Source of the DNA: Panorpa germanica
Taxonomy: Eukaryota; Arthropoda; Insecta; Mecoptera; Panorpidae
DNA: 64,000 nucleotides
Reading direction: 5' to 3'
Assembly: GCA_963678705.1 (NCBI GenBank)
Contig: OY783218.1
Location: 12,844,152 to 12,908,151 of the forward strand
The position numbers and the translations under genes were made by a program. Of the stretch, positions 11,701 through 26,700 are shown piece after piece (position 1 is the first letter of the stretch; every line of letters begins with the position of its first letter). Below the pieces are notes generated by a model. It was not told the origin of the DNA and made no database searches. It saw only the letters and a program-made list of their open reading frames with translations.

Positions 11701-14700
11701 TGTTCAGTCAGTATTGTCTGTTTCATTATATACATACAAGGAAACAAAAATAACAACAAAAAATAAAAAGATTAATATATATTTATTTTTAAACTAGATT
11801 TGTTTACATATTTGCTTTTCTAAGTTTATTGATCATAAATCAGGAGGACTGTTATATTTGAGATAATATCTGGCCTCTAGACATACCCGCTGAACACAAA
11901 ACTTGATCCATGTAATATTTCATTTAACAAAACCTAGTACTATTCAATCTAAAACGGTCTTACTTTATTATTTTATATGAAAGTTAATTGCAAATGAACC
12001 ATAATGAAGACAGTATGATAAAGTAACATATTAACACATATGCTGAAAGAGTGGGCTGTAAGAGGATGCACAGTTGGTCCAAAAAACTTAGTTGTCAACC
12101 TTGTCATCAACTTGTCATGTTAAAAAGGATGTTGAACTTCCAACGTAGACAGGTTGAGAGCAAGGCAGATAAGCTAGATAATAAAGTTGATCATCTTTAA
12201 GCCCGACTTTACAATTCTCAGTTAACTGAGGTTTATTTTAAGCCTTAATTGATACTTTTATTTCTCCACTCTCATTTTTGTTTGAGTCAAATATAACTGT
12301 AGCTTAACGAAGCAAAGTAACTTAGTTACATTTTACTCTACCAACTATGGTCGGCTTGTGATAAAATTATGATTGAAAAAACCCACTTTTTAGGTTAAAC
12401 TTCAGTTAAAAATAACCTTTAGTGTTCAAAATCTAGAAATTCGAGGAAGTGGTATTCAAAAATATAAAACGTTTTAATACATGATTATGAAAAAATTAGA
12501 ACACATTAGGTTTAGGTGTCAGAATAAAGTGGAAAGTGAATTAAAGTTGGAGGAGTTATTGCAAGGAAAGAGGGAAGAAAGAGTATGAATGATGGAGGTA
12601 AAGAGAATGGAAAAGGAGGAGAATCTTTGTACGCAGAGAGAATTGTGAGGAACGATTACAAGAGGAGAGAAGATAATAGATAGGTGTTGGAAGTAAGGAG
12701 GAGGTAATGGAGGAAGATGAACTTTGAAAAGGAAGAAGAGAATTTAAAAATGTAAAGTGTGAATATTGTAAGGTCGTAACGGCAGAAGCAATAAAAATAC
12801 AATACAATTCATGATGATGGTAAATAAAATAAGTTAAATAAGAATAATGTTACGTAATCGCTAAAGTAACTCTAGGGTATCCTGTTCCTCGTCTGTAGGA
12901 AGCCAACACATGTAGATTTATAACCCATAAGATATTAAAACTGACAGGCCATTTCCTTATTCAACAGTTATTGCTCCATGCATGGTTAATTGGAACAGAT
13001 TATGATTATATATTTCTTAGTCGTTGATTTTAATAAGTAAAAAAATAATTAACACACTAACCATTTCTACAGTATTCACCGTTAACATTATAACGTTGCA
13101 GAGGTTCAGGTATTTAAAGCAATGAGAAATACATAGGCGTCCAAAAGAGGGACAATCCCGATAGTTGCCCCCGTGAAAATGAAAATTTGTGTTGAATAAA
13201 ACTTCCTCTTAAATTTTGTTAAAACTGTTGCATAATTTGGATAATAGTACTCCCTCATGGAAAATTAACTTCGGACGCCTATGCAGAAAGAAATATCAAA
13301 AGTGCGCCTGTACGAGTATTATGACATTTAAAACAAAAGTCTCTCTCTAATGACATTAACGGTCGAAAAAAAATGAAAGTGAAACAGATTCATATATTTG
13401 ATTATGAAAAATAAAAATAATTATTCTTTTATATACAATGAATTGTATTTGTCAGGCTAAACCGAAAAAAAATTAAGCTAGCATTTATAAATATACTAAT
13501 GCTAATTAAGAATAATTGTATTTCAAATATTTATCTATTTCTAGTAGCTTTCGTAAAACTGTATATGATTAAATTGTATAAAGAATGTATCACTAGGAAT
13601 TGATTGTTTTAAATTTGTCGCCATTTCTTTAATAATATTATTTTGATATCTAGAACCATGGGAAATTGCTTATAGAAAACTAAACATCAATATTTTTATA
13701 TATGTCAGCAATTATTTTAATTTAAACGTTAGCGCTTTAAATAATTTCACTTCAGTTCTATCAGTTGATAACAGACTGTGACAATATAGTATTTGATTCT
13801 GCTACGAGTTAAAGAAACAAATGGTTGTACTTGAGAGTATCAAGTTAACAAGTGACAGCGGATATAGGTTACGTACTACATGTGATATATCACAAATTAG
13901 ATATCAAGCATAAAATATGTTTTGATAATCATCTTGATAACAACAAAAATATAGCAACAATGGGGATTTAGGAGATATTAAGGATTTAAATAAATTCCAC
14001 TGCATGGCACATCACGTCCGATCTTTTGCCATCTGTTTTATACAACAAAAACGCATACAACTGTATATGTGATATGTCATTTACTATTAATAGCTGGGTT
14101 GCGTATTAGTTGCGAAAAAGGAAAAATAATCTCCATTACTTATTTCTTCTGTGACGTCAAACGCAGAATTAAAACACGCGGCAAATTTGAAATTTGTATA
14201 ACAAAAATTAACAAGCTGACTGATCATCTAAACGTACAAATGTCGTTGTTTTAACACTGGCAATTTGACTTAAAGATAAATTCCTAAGTTTTATAAACCA
14301 CAGATAATTAATGAATTAAAAGAACCTTAAACGAGGAACATTAATTAAACAATAGTGTAATTTATACGTTCCGTTCTGTTGTGTTTCGTGCTGTGTGTGC
14401 GTATGTACGTGTTACGTGAGCAGTAACCAGTTAACCACTCTCACTTTCTTCATGTCGGCAAATAGGTCGACCTACTTTACCCACTTTCTTTACTTTTTAA
14501 CTTCTATGTTATTTTTCACACTATTCTATAATAGCTTATTGTTCTGATATTATACTCGTTATTATTTATACGGAATTAAAAACAACAACTATTTGTAATA
14601 GATAGAAAAATTTATATTTTGTTTGTTTTTATTATTAGTATTTTTAATTTATTTTTATTATTATTACTGACGATCTGTTACTATGTTACTAATATTTGGA

Positions 14701-17700
14701 GCGATATGTTATGATTTGGCGCCCCCTTATCTTTTTTGGTAAGTATCCATGAGTCTATAAATGCAAAGTTAGCAAAGATTGGAGTAGAGAGTAGCGACAA
14801 GTGCAGGTTTGAGAAAAGAGAAACACTAACACAAAATGCGTAACAAATATGAAGCGCGAAATTTCAAGACAGCATAAGAGTCAGAGAAATTGGAAGTCTA
14901 GAATTTTTAGTTAACGACAAGGTTAAATATAGATACTATAATGAGTATGTAAAGAAGATATTTGGAACTAGGTTATTGAAGAATGATAAGGTAAGAAGAA
15001 GAAGCGTCTTATCAATTGTTGATGGTAGTTTCTGTGTCTACTATGATCGTTACGGGTAATGGAAAAAAGTCTGAGAAACGGCTACCAACTCTAAGAAAAA
15101 CAGGCGCGCAAATTATCCACTCTCGGCACGAGGAGGTTACTTCCCTAAAAGCTAATTCCAAAGTTCACTTTCTATTTCCCAAATAGTCAATTAATTAACA
15201 GCGCAGTTTTAAACTAACTTAACGGTTAATTTTCTATTTGGGCGTTGGATAAACTTTGATATCTTACATTATAGTAAATTTCTATCCTTAAATTTCATAA
15301 ATCATGTATATTCTTATTTTAACTAAAAAAAATTTCACTTTTTATAATACATAAAAGTATGAGTGCGATATCAAACTAAGAAAGAGAGAACCTGTTTGAG
15401 GACCGAAAATGTGTAATTAATTAAATATTAAAATGTCGTAACATTACTTTTTGCACTTTTTTCTTTCTGTTTTTTAAATTTAAAAAAAAATGATTTCTTA
15501 TATTTTGTTTTACTTTAACGAAACCAATTATTTGATGGTGTGTGTGTGTGTGTTCTACGAGTACTCTTGTAATATTTTATTGCTTTTATTTATTTATATT
15601 CATAACATTTTATTATGACTAACCTCTTCTTGACTAAAGTGTTGTATATGACATATTAATATGCATAACATTATAATAAATTTATTGCACTGTAACAAAC
15701 ATGTGTTTTGAATTTCTCTGTACGAGTTTTTCTACAAAGTATATGATAGGAATTTGTATATATGCGTTGTAAATTTAAATTTGTTATATTTACCGAAAAA
15801 AAACATAATTATGGATCACCTTTTTCTTCTTCTCGTTTTACAACGGTTTCAATTATTCTGTGGATAAGGTGCTTCTCAATGAGAAACTCTTCCAAACTTA
15901 TAAATCTTAACTTTATTTTCTTTTATGTCATACATTTAATTTAATCTTATTTAAACTAAGCTAACTCGTTTCACTTATTTCCGCCATCGATCTTCCTTCT
16001 TCCCTCTACCGTTGCAATATCTTCTCTGAGCAAAATCCACTGCGCACCATCTCCCGACACCTGCTCTTAATGTGCCCTAATTTCTCGTCTTTCTTCTTAC
16101 ACATCCTGCATGTTATATCTTCCTCTTTTTCAGTATTTGCTTCCTACTTCTTCGTTCTCTAGTCTAAACCTTGTCATCATTCTCGTTTCTTTATCTACCT
16201 GTTTTTTCAGGTACTTGGGCATCCTCCTCTTCCACAACTGTTTGTATCTTGTATTTTACTTCGCTTTTTTCTTCCTCTTTATCCTTGCCTCTGGCTGTAC
16301 TTATATATCCGTTTGTCCAGCACCTCCCTCATAACCTTTCCGCCTCCTCCACTGCTATCCCTCTTCTTCTCTTCTATTTCTTTGTATGATAAAATTTTAA
16401 TTTCAATTTATATATTGTGTTCTACGATATTCTTCAGTATTTGATGATCTCAAATCGTTGTAATGCATTCTAAGGGCTTATTTGTGAAGGAAACAGTGCT
16501 GGTTTTAGTATGTTTTCTCTTAGCATGTTGGTGCCATGCTGTGTTTTAAATTCTAGTACCATGTAGAACTTTTCAAGAACGTGGCAGACCATCACTTGCT
16601 GTTTAGATGCGTAAAAATTTTAGTTCGAGTGACTGCACATAAAAAAGCTACCTTTTGAGCGAGAACCAAACCTTATTGGATTTAGTGTACGCATACCTGT
16701 AGTTTACCTACTCTGTCACATAGTACGATATAAACCTATACTAATCCATACACATACTTAATGAAGTAGCACACATACACTGACGGATTTACTGAAATGG
16801 AAATACAAGTGGATTGTATGAAGACTGGTTGACTGGTCGTTCAAGAATCGAGACTCATGGATTAACACTTTCCTTGCCTAAGACCACGTCTGTTGGTTGG
16901 TTGGTTGGTTGGTTAACGATTTGTCTGAGGTCCAAACGAGGAACGTAACGTAATATAGTGTAGTGCTGTGTTCCTTCCTGTAAAGCCACTTTTACTTTCG
17001 CTTAAAGAGATTCTGTGTTTCAGAACGCGGTAAAGTCACAACTCAATGGGCACGCATTGACTAATTATTAATAAATTCCTATAGAAAATTAAAGACAAGC
17101 TTAACTTAGTGTTAATGAGTTTAACTAACTAAGGAAAAGAACAAACATGCCTCACAACTACTGACTCCGCTGGAAATAAGAGACCATCTACATATCTGTA
17201 ACCACGTGCTATTGTTATTGCACTCGTTTTCATGTTGATATCTTAACGCATATCTTTAAAGAGAGTCTACTACTGTGTATGATGCATGACTTCATCTTCC
17301 TATAGCGGAACTCACCATATCGCCCTGTAGTTTTGTTGTATTCTTTCAACATAATTTATTAATTTGACTATACACTAATTTTTATTACTTTCACTGGAAC
17401 CACGTGGATTTTTTTCAAGTCATTCTTTAATATTTACTCACAGTATTTTTAAAAGATTTAGTCATCGTATGTATATATATATTATAATGATACTTGTCGC
17501 ACAATATTTTTGTTAATTTAGGTAATTAGAAAGTCAGGAAATGAGTTACAACATATGTTTTTGCAAATGTCATAATTTATGTGGTATATGTTTATTTAAA
17601 AGTAAATATTAATTGATTTCATTAATTGATGCAATATTTCTTAGCTGTACAAGTACAAGCTTCATCTGTAATTAGCATCAATCATCAAATCTACATTTTT

Positions 17701-20700
17701 GGCTATACACTACTTTTGGCTATGACATTTTAACGATATGACTATGGTTTTTGGCATCGGTTTTGGGGTTCCAAAAAAGGTTTTAATTCCATTTGGAGTA
17801 TTTCTTTTCAAGATGTAGAATAATATGCTTTCGTAAACATTTTGACAGACTAAAACTTGTCAGCTACAGCATTCGTGGCTGACAAACCTGTGTAACTAAA
17901 TAGTTAGGCTAAATTTGTTAATTTCTTCTTTAACAGTTTTAATGATGAAGCATGGTTTATGTATTTGTTGCTTATATACCACGGGATATCCATAAGGGTT
18001 CTTAATGTCCTGGACTGATATTTGGTAAACCTGTGATTGTGCTTCTTGCGTCTACCCAATAATGCGTCGTTGGGTGTAACTACAAATTTCTTAAAAATTC
18101 TTAATAAATCTAACTTTATTGCTATAAGAAAAACATTATCAATATCCGTGATCCATAATTAGAATAGAATAAAACGAAAGTGTGAAATAAAATGCATTTA
18201 AACATATTTTGTAACATGAATCATACATATTTATGTTGTATTTACATCCGTAATATGACTTCCCATTTCACTTGGATGTTTTCCCATGTTTGTTCTGCTT
18301 TAAAGTTAGTTCTCATCAAATAAATTGTAAGAACAGTATTAAAATATTTAATTAATGAGGAATAAATGAATTTTGAATTAAAACGCTACTATAGTGGTAT
18401 GAATAAATTGTGTAATGTTAGAAATTTTAGAATCTATAAATAAAATATTTATATTACTAAGAAAGATGCAACCTTGTTAAAACATTCCTTGAGCGTTCCT
18501 TTGGAGCCAGGTTGAGCATCTTAGAAAATCTCAGAAGACTTAGAAGATACAGTGGCCGTCATTTTAATTTGGTATCACATGAGAGACAACGATGACACTT
18601 TCATCTTTATTTTCTTGGTTTTTTTTCAACACACCTAATGTATATTTACAGTTAGTATAAAATGAGCCTTATACCTCTTTCACGCAAAATAATTTAGACG
18701 CTATAACTCGAAACAAGAGGCAGGATTTTTGAAAGATTTAAATTTTGGAGACTGCAGTAGTAGAACAAATAACAAACCTGAAGAAGAATTAACACTAAAT
18801 TAAGACTTGTTACCATTGTTTGATTACGAATTCTCAATAGTGGTATGATTACGCATAGTTCGCACACATAGTTCGTGTTAGCATATGTACACGAACACGA
18901 ACGTTTTCGTTGCAGAAACGGTAAATAAACCAAAAAGTAAGAATCTTATTATCGTAAAAGATCACAAATCGGCGAACACGAATTTGGGGACGTAGGGTTA
19001 TAAAACACAGTGGTCGCGATCGATTCTTGGACCCACGCTTTCCAAATAGGATCTCACATAGTTTGCTAATTTGATTAATAAAAAAGATGAAGCTCCCTTT
19101 GTAATAAAGAACTATCCATAAATTACGTGGACTTTAAACCCTTCCTTGCACGTTTTGTCACACTTTGTGGAGCCCCTCCTCTCTCATATGCATGTGACGT
19201 AATTAATAGATGACTCCTAATATACAAAATGTATACAGATAGTTTAAACGCAGATTTTATTCGTTTAGATACAAGTATAATACCATAAATAATTAAAACA
19301 TAAGAATAACGGATTTATTTCGCTATTTAGATTTTAAAACTGGTTAAACATTAATTTCTTAGTAACCTGATCTACCATAGTTAAATTTTTTTCAGTTAAG
19401 TGAAAGTGAAATAAAGTTGATTTAAAAAATTTAACATTTAACAAGAGTCGGAAACGTGTACAAATAAAACGGAACGCTTGACTACAGCCCGGCCTGGTAG
19501 ACCTGGTAGACCTGACCATAGTCGCGGTTATAGCTAGCTAGCTATACGATTGATACGATGAGTTTGTTAAAGCATATTCGTAAAATGTTTAACAATCCAT
19601 TTCCCCAAAAACTTTCCCTCTCACTCAAGTGTTTGAGAACGACACGCATTAACTAGCAATAATCCAGCAGTGTCGTGCCGAAAAAGCGTGTTTACACAGG
19701 TAAATTCGTGTCGCAAGATATTAATTGCCGTGAAATATTAAGGACCATGCGGTAAATAGACGTAAGATTTGTTTCTTTCATCACTCTGCTGCACACACTG
19801 TACAATTGTTGTTAAATTAATGGTTTTTCAATAAGTGTCTTCAGTAGAAATTCAGTAGTGTCTGGTAGAAAATGAACCTTGGAATTAGATTGTGACATGC
19901 TAGCAACTGCCAAACAATTTTCTACTTGTGTAATTTGTAACAAAAATAATAAAACAATAATACTCGTAAACCTAACGACTTTGATACTTTCCGGAAAAGA
20001 TCGTAATAAAGGGAAATTCTTTTAACCATCCACAGATCCGTACTACTCGCATTAAAGGCATTGGATTTATTGAATAAAACGTGGAAGAGAAGGCGTCTAG
20101 AGCGATAGCTACTGTTTTTAGTATTACCTGTATGGTTTAGTCATACAAATGTGGTATCGTTGCCAATCTCAATTGTTGTCACTAATTTTTGTGAATTTTA
20201 ATGAATTAAATGATATATTTGTTAGTTATTAAAACAATTACTTGTTCCTTTTATATTATTAAAGGATTTACTCTTCATTATATATAGCTTCTGAATATAA
20301 GTACCCACTAAACACGAAAACATGAATATAACCTTACATTTATGTAATATTTTACTAAATCAAAACCTAGTAATATTTAATGTAACAAGATCTTATTTTA
20401 TAGCTATATATTAAAAGGTTGAAATACTCGAAAGCCTCTTCTTAGGAAGTTTTATAATTATGTTAATGTGTGAAATGGAAAATGGGTTAATAGATTATAA
20501 AACCTTGTATATTAGGTAGTGTTTTTTACGTCAAAGTATTAAAAAACATATTCACTTCTAACTTGTCAGTTATAGTTTTCAAAATATAAGTGTACAAACT
20601 TTTTGCACTCTTCTAATCGCTACGGATCTGATTTTCTACTCGCTATAGAAGAAATTAGACATTGAATTCCTAAAACTAACTATAACGCAATTGAAATATT

Positions 20701-23700
20701 TGTACTTTCTGTTGCTTATATATATTCATAGTATACTCAGCAAATATACTTCATTATTTCACAATTTTTTTAATGTTTTACGGTGATTTGAACTGCTACG
20801 TAGTATTCACCGATTTCACAATGTTAATATTAAAGGGTAGTTTTTCATTTAATTTTGTTAAAAGTTAATACAGAACTTCTAATAAATTTTATAATTTCTA
20901 TTGAATAGGAAACACAACTCAATTATTTGTAATATTTATATATCTCCCACAATATGTAAATTTCAGTGATAATACTGATTTTTAATTAGAATTCATTATA
21001 ATTTATTTTTATTTTTTATTTATTAGGAGGCAGATCGCATGATCGGACGAGCGATTATTCTCATTTTATAGGTACGTTGGTGCAATCATTAACGTGTGTT
21101 GTTTTTTATAACATTTTTTTTTTTTTGCGTGACTCCTTCATGCAAATAACATCCAATGTGTTTTACTAATCATTAATAAAATTAATACAATAGAATAAGC
21201 GCGTGTAACTGCAGATTACGAGAGTTCAAATATTTACGATTAAATCGTGATTTGTGTGCATGTATTAATCTCTCTCTAAGTCAGTGTTCAATTCGCCTAA
21301 ATATAGTTAATAAATAAAATCTCAAAAAAAAAAAACTCATTTGTATCATCATCTTAGCGCTGCAGCCCACCTAGAGCCCTGGCCTCCTTTCCATTCCTCT
21401 TCCAATTCATCACACCTATCCTCTTTAGGATCTTCTTCGCTTGTTCTTCATCAAATCTTCCTCGCACTCTTACACCTTCCAGATAACTTTCCGTCCATTC
21501 TTTCCACATGTTTTAACCATTGTAAAAGTTTTAACGTTATTGGAATCAGTAATATGTAGTTGCTACTTACGTTATTATACCTTTCTTATAATAATGATCT
21601 ACAATAGACAGTTGTCATTTACATAAAGAAAAAAACAATAATAAAAAATGTAGTGTTCTCACTTTGTAATTCATACGATTTACCTTTAACCTTTGCACAT
21701 CTGACACCAATAAATCTTAACATTTGATCCTTTAATCCCATTAAACATTCTGACCCTAACTTTCACATGTTTAATATAGTTTTGTGAATAAAATGAAACA
21801 GAAATAATTTACTTAGTGTAACCACAATCTCACATTAAGGCCCTTATTCTGTTTTGTCATTTTCAATGATAATAAGATTTCATGATTTATTCAAACTTTT
21901 CAAACTTAAGCAAAGGGATGTAAGTGACAAATTTTGAAAATTTGGGATAACCAGTGCAAACGATAGAAGATGTACTAAACTATTTAATGGCACAGAGATA
22001 TAAGCGAAAATTCGGACAGGTTTTACTATATGTGGATTCTAAAACCTACTGAATGAAAACGCCTATACGATCTTAACATTACTCTCGTTTTCTGAAGAAT
22101 TTTACTTTTGTCACTGCATCTAGACGTCTCATGTGTGCGGTAAAACATCAGCAGTGACAATACGCAGCACACATTTTAATTTAACATAGTAAATATGGAC
22201 CACACGCATTATATAGGTTCTTTCAACAAGAGCGGTCACTTTAAATCAATAGAAAAACGCAATATTTCCGTGAAAAATGGTGGTATTTTTATTTTAATCT
22301 AAAGTACAAACTCTGAGGTTAATAATTAGTCACCGATATATTGCGTTTTCTATTGATTTAAATTCACCGCTCTTGTTAAAAAACAATTGATCTATTATTG
22401 TTACAGCAAAATCTCGCTAACTTTGCTGATCTGATTTCAGATCTGTTTTTTTCTATTTTTAAACGTGTAATCCATCAAAGTTTATTTCTAAGAGCTATTT
22501 GATTTCAGTTTAATTAATAAATCCATCAATAATTTTAAATAGTCATAGTATGAGTAGGTTTGTCTGGGCCTATTAACGGTAAATCAATTTCTCTAATATA
22601 TTGGTAAATACTAATATACTTGTACAGTCAACACTTTTCTCTGTGGGCATCTAACGTGAAGTATTTTATATCCTTATCCTACTCAATACTAATAACTATA
22701 CACATGCAAGCATACTCATAGCATAGTCATAGCACTCACACACACAGACGCATTAAAGTCTAAGAACGAGCACTCATGTGAATAGTAGGTCAGTTGCGCT
22801 GGAACTCGAGGGCTATGCTACATACATACATACATACAACTATTTCTTCAATTTAATGAAAGTGAAATTTCTTCCTGAATTCTAAGTCTCATAAATTATT
22901 AGATTTATTTCGCAAATATGGTTTAATAAAAAGAGATAACAATTGTAATTATTTATTAGGTATTAATAAGTTATTTATATATGTATTTGTATTTGTGTAG
23001 GTAGGCTATGAATATATGTATACGAGGATCGTTTGAAAACTTCCAAGCTCCACATAGAAATATATATTAAACAATTTAGACGCCAAATGACTGAGTGGTT
23101 AACTCAAAGTTGATATGCTTTGTGGTTCAATTCCTGCATCAAGATCATTGAAGTTTTACTTAATAGACATCGGTGAAGTACGCAGTCGATTCGTACTAGT
23201 GGTGTCAGTCAAAATTAATTCAATATTAAATCGATTCTAACAAAAAAAAATCTTCACATTGGTGTATAATAAAATAGGATTATTTCACATTTCATTTTAA
23301 AAAACTTCATTGGAACTTAATTGCATTTATCTCTCAACCTTCCTAATAAAATGATATGAGTCATTAGGACATAGTTTTACTCACAGGTATGATACTAACA
23401 TTGTTATTTCGATATAAAACTTATTGTCATATGATTAGAGTACCATAATTTTCTTCACAAACAGTCGTTAAAGATAAACAATTGTACGTTTCCTGTTCTT
23501 AGAGTAATTACATAGTTAAAAGTTTTTTTTTTCTTACTTTACAATGACTTGACATGAGAACATTTCAAGGTCACAGTTTGTAAAGTCGCAGTTGACGGAT
23601 TAGAACGAAATTAAACGAATGGAAAGATATAAAATATTGTAGGGAAACCATAAAATTATAATAATGTAGTAAAACATATGTATTGGTAATAATTCACCAA

Positions 23701-26700
23701 CAAGAATCCACAAAAGATGCATTAACACGTTTAAAACTAGATCTGAGCTTGCGCAATCTGTTATAAAGTGGCAGCTTCAGATATGTGTCAGTTTTATATA
23801 TGTATATATATATGCTCCTCCTAATCGACGCTAATGATGTAACAACACATAATTCATATACTCATCCAATAAAATTTACGATTTTAAACAAAATGAATTT
23901 TAACATAAACTATCAAATTAAATTTCACTTTCTTTTTAGAAAAGTTTTTATTTTAATTCTCACAAAAAATAACCAGCTATGATTAAAAATAACGATAAAT
24001 ATTTCGATTGGTGTAACTAATTAAGAAGGCAATGGACCAGAAATCTGTGCTGTCGATTTTATAGGTTCTTTACGGATTCGTTTCAAGAGGTTCGTTATAT
24101 AACTCACTTAAATGCCAAAGCGGTTAAAACAAAAAAGAAAATTAAGAAAATATGTTGTCTAATACATTCTGGAGTAAATACATACATGCAGGAGTAAATC
24201 TATGAATAACTGAAAATATTATTATTTATTCTATTAAAATTTGGGCCTTTTTGAAACCACCACTTCCCTTCAGTAGCTTTTAGCAGTCCTAATTCCTATT
24301 AAGTCCTGAAGAAAACTATTTAAAAACTATTGGTTAGAAAATGAAGTGATATTTATTTTATATATTCTCTTATAGTTTATAGTATATTATAGTATACTTA
24401 AAAAGAAAATATGAACAAAATTACGTAGCTTTACCTGCGGAAAATAGACCTGTATAGCTTTCTGCCAAATTTCTCCTGCCACGTGGTTTGTATAGGCTAC
24501 TTTTACAAAAATTAGCTTATGAGCGTCTCATGATTTTCATTGAAAATCAGCCATTTTTCAACAGCATTATTCTTCTTATTTTTACTGTTCTTCAAACTAA
24601 AGTTTTTGTTAATGCGATCATGTTCCTTTTACAAAAATATAATTTCAAATTTTCGTCACGTGTTGCAGCTACTGTTAAATCCGTGTAACCTTAACATTAC
24701 ACAGAATAAACCTGTCCAGCTGATTATAAAATTGATTTACACGCTTCAATATTTAATTACTACCATTTCTTCGGTGTACACCTTAATTAATAATAAATCA
24801 CTGAATGCTAATTAAAAAAAAAAATGTTTGTGTTATTTATGAGAAAACGGAATCTGTTGAATTTTTGTAATCAAAAATTAAATTATAAATTTTATTTCAG
24901 GTGTATCATTATTTTGTAATTTAAAATATCATTCTCACCTGATGTTTTACTTTTTGTTTTATTTTTTAGTCGCTATTTGTAGTAGTATGGTATATCGCAA
25001 TCAAAATTAAAGTACTAGGTGAGAATAGCCCTTAAGGGAAACTAAATAGACAGAGGTGTAATCAGATTAAAATTTAAATTATTGTTGAATTTATATTCTT
25101 TTAGAAATCAAACTAATAACTGTCAACGTAAATTTACTATTATCAATTCAATTTGCATTTGGCTAAATTCGGGAACTATAAAATGGAAATTTATTGTTTT
25201 GATTTAACAAATCATGAGAGGCGCGTTAAAACGAAAAGAAACTTATGCAAATAACGGAGATATTGCTATTTCAAATTTGACTTTTCGGTCAATTTTTAAC
25301 GCATTAGTATCTCATTTTTGTTATAAGAGAGAGACAGTTAGAGTCTGTGGGAAGAGTGTAGGCACCCTTTAATATCAAAAATACAAAAATTGTTAATATC
25401 TTTTATAATATTGTTACTAATTAAAAAGCAATTACACATTTATGGTTCTAATAGCCAATACACCTACAGTACACTTTTATAGAAATTAAGACATGTTTCA
25501 TCTCGTTTTATTTTTGCTTGCATTTTATTATTATTTTTTGTTCAACACTTCAAGGTTTTGAGTTTTTCAACGGTTTTAAGATCTAACCTTGACTATTTTA
25601 ATATACTGTATACTATTAAAGATTAACATTAACTATTTGTACTGCTTGAGAACTCATTACACATACTAACATAAAATGGTACATATATATATATTATACT
25701 CATAATATATTTATTTGTATGGATTTGTGAATGTATGTGTATGAAACAAATCATATTTACACGGGTATTATTATAAAATCACCGGTATTCATAAAATAAT
25801 ATTATTAATATTTTATAATATGCAATTGTTGTTATGAGTTAATATTAACAGCAGTTTCTATGTTAGCTAATTACCATATCAGAAGTGGGTTTACAGACAC
25901 ATGTGTACGAAACGAAATTATTCACGAAAAATTAAGTTCACATCAATAATAATAGATTATCTACCGATTAGAAGAGTTGTTACAAAACATGTAGCTCAAT
26001 ATTCTTAAATTATATTATATTATTTAAAACGTTTTTAGTTTTTCTATTTTAAATATTTCTTTACTATTAATACAAATGTATTTAAATGCTAACTAGTACT
26101 CAACACCTGGTAATGAATTCGTTTTCTAAACATTACAGTTAGTCACGCTGAGCTGTAGGCTGTTGCTTGTACTATAAGATTATAAACAATTGTTTATTTC
26201 TTAAACAAACTACGATAAATATTTAAATTTCAAAATTTGATTTATGTTAACTATTAGGTGTTACAATTAATGAAAGAAAACTTTAATAGTAATGAACATG
26301 AATTAAAAAATATCTTTTTAGTCATGAAAATACAACAATTTTGTCTCAGTAATAATCATCAGTGGCAATATAAATAAATTTAATAAAAAGAAAAGAATAT
26401 TCTAATTCCATTACACAGGAATCTAAGAATAAAGATTGTTGCCAGTTTCTTAGATGACAGACCGGTGATTTTGCCATCAAATGTCAACTATGTTTATAAG
26501 CAATTCTATATTTGTATTCTGTAAATCAAAAGAATCTCACATCTGTCCGAATCTTTTGGCTTGGTGATTGGTATCATATGTCGTCTTTTGTATGGGTCGT
26601 ATTTAATAACAGAAGAAACTCTTTTAGATCATACCTCTTTTGACCAGATTTAGATTTCAGATTCGTTTCTTTTTATTACTCTCCAGATTTCAGTTTACAT

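Noticed and set aside
14920..15060. 45-codon open stretch on the + strand
   Set aside because: Stops directly upstream, no splice acceptor of quality and no recognisable family.
16110..16389. Leu/Phe/Ser-rich + strand ORFs
   Set aside because: Shadows of the antisense LINE fragment; the minus strand carries the zinc-knuckle-like sequence.
23085..23160. Candidate tRNA gene
   Set aside because: Box A and box B are present but the arms do not pair into a cloverleaf; SINE head instead.
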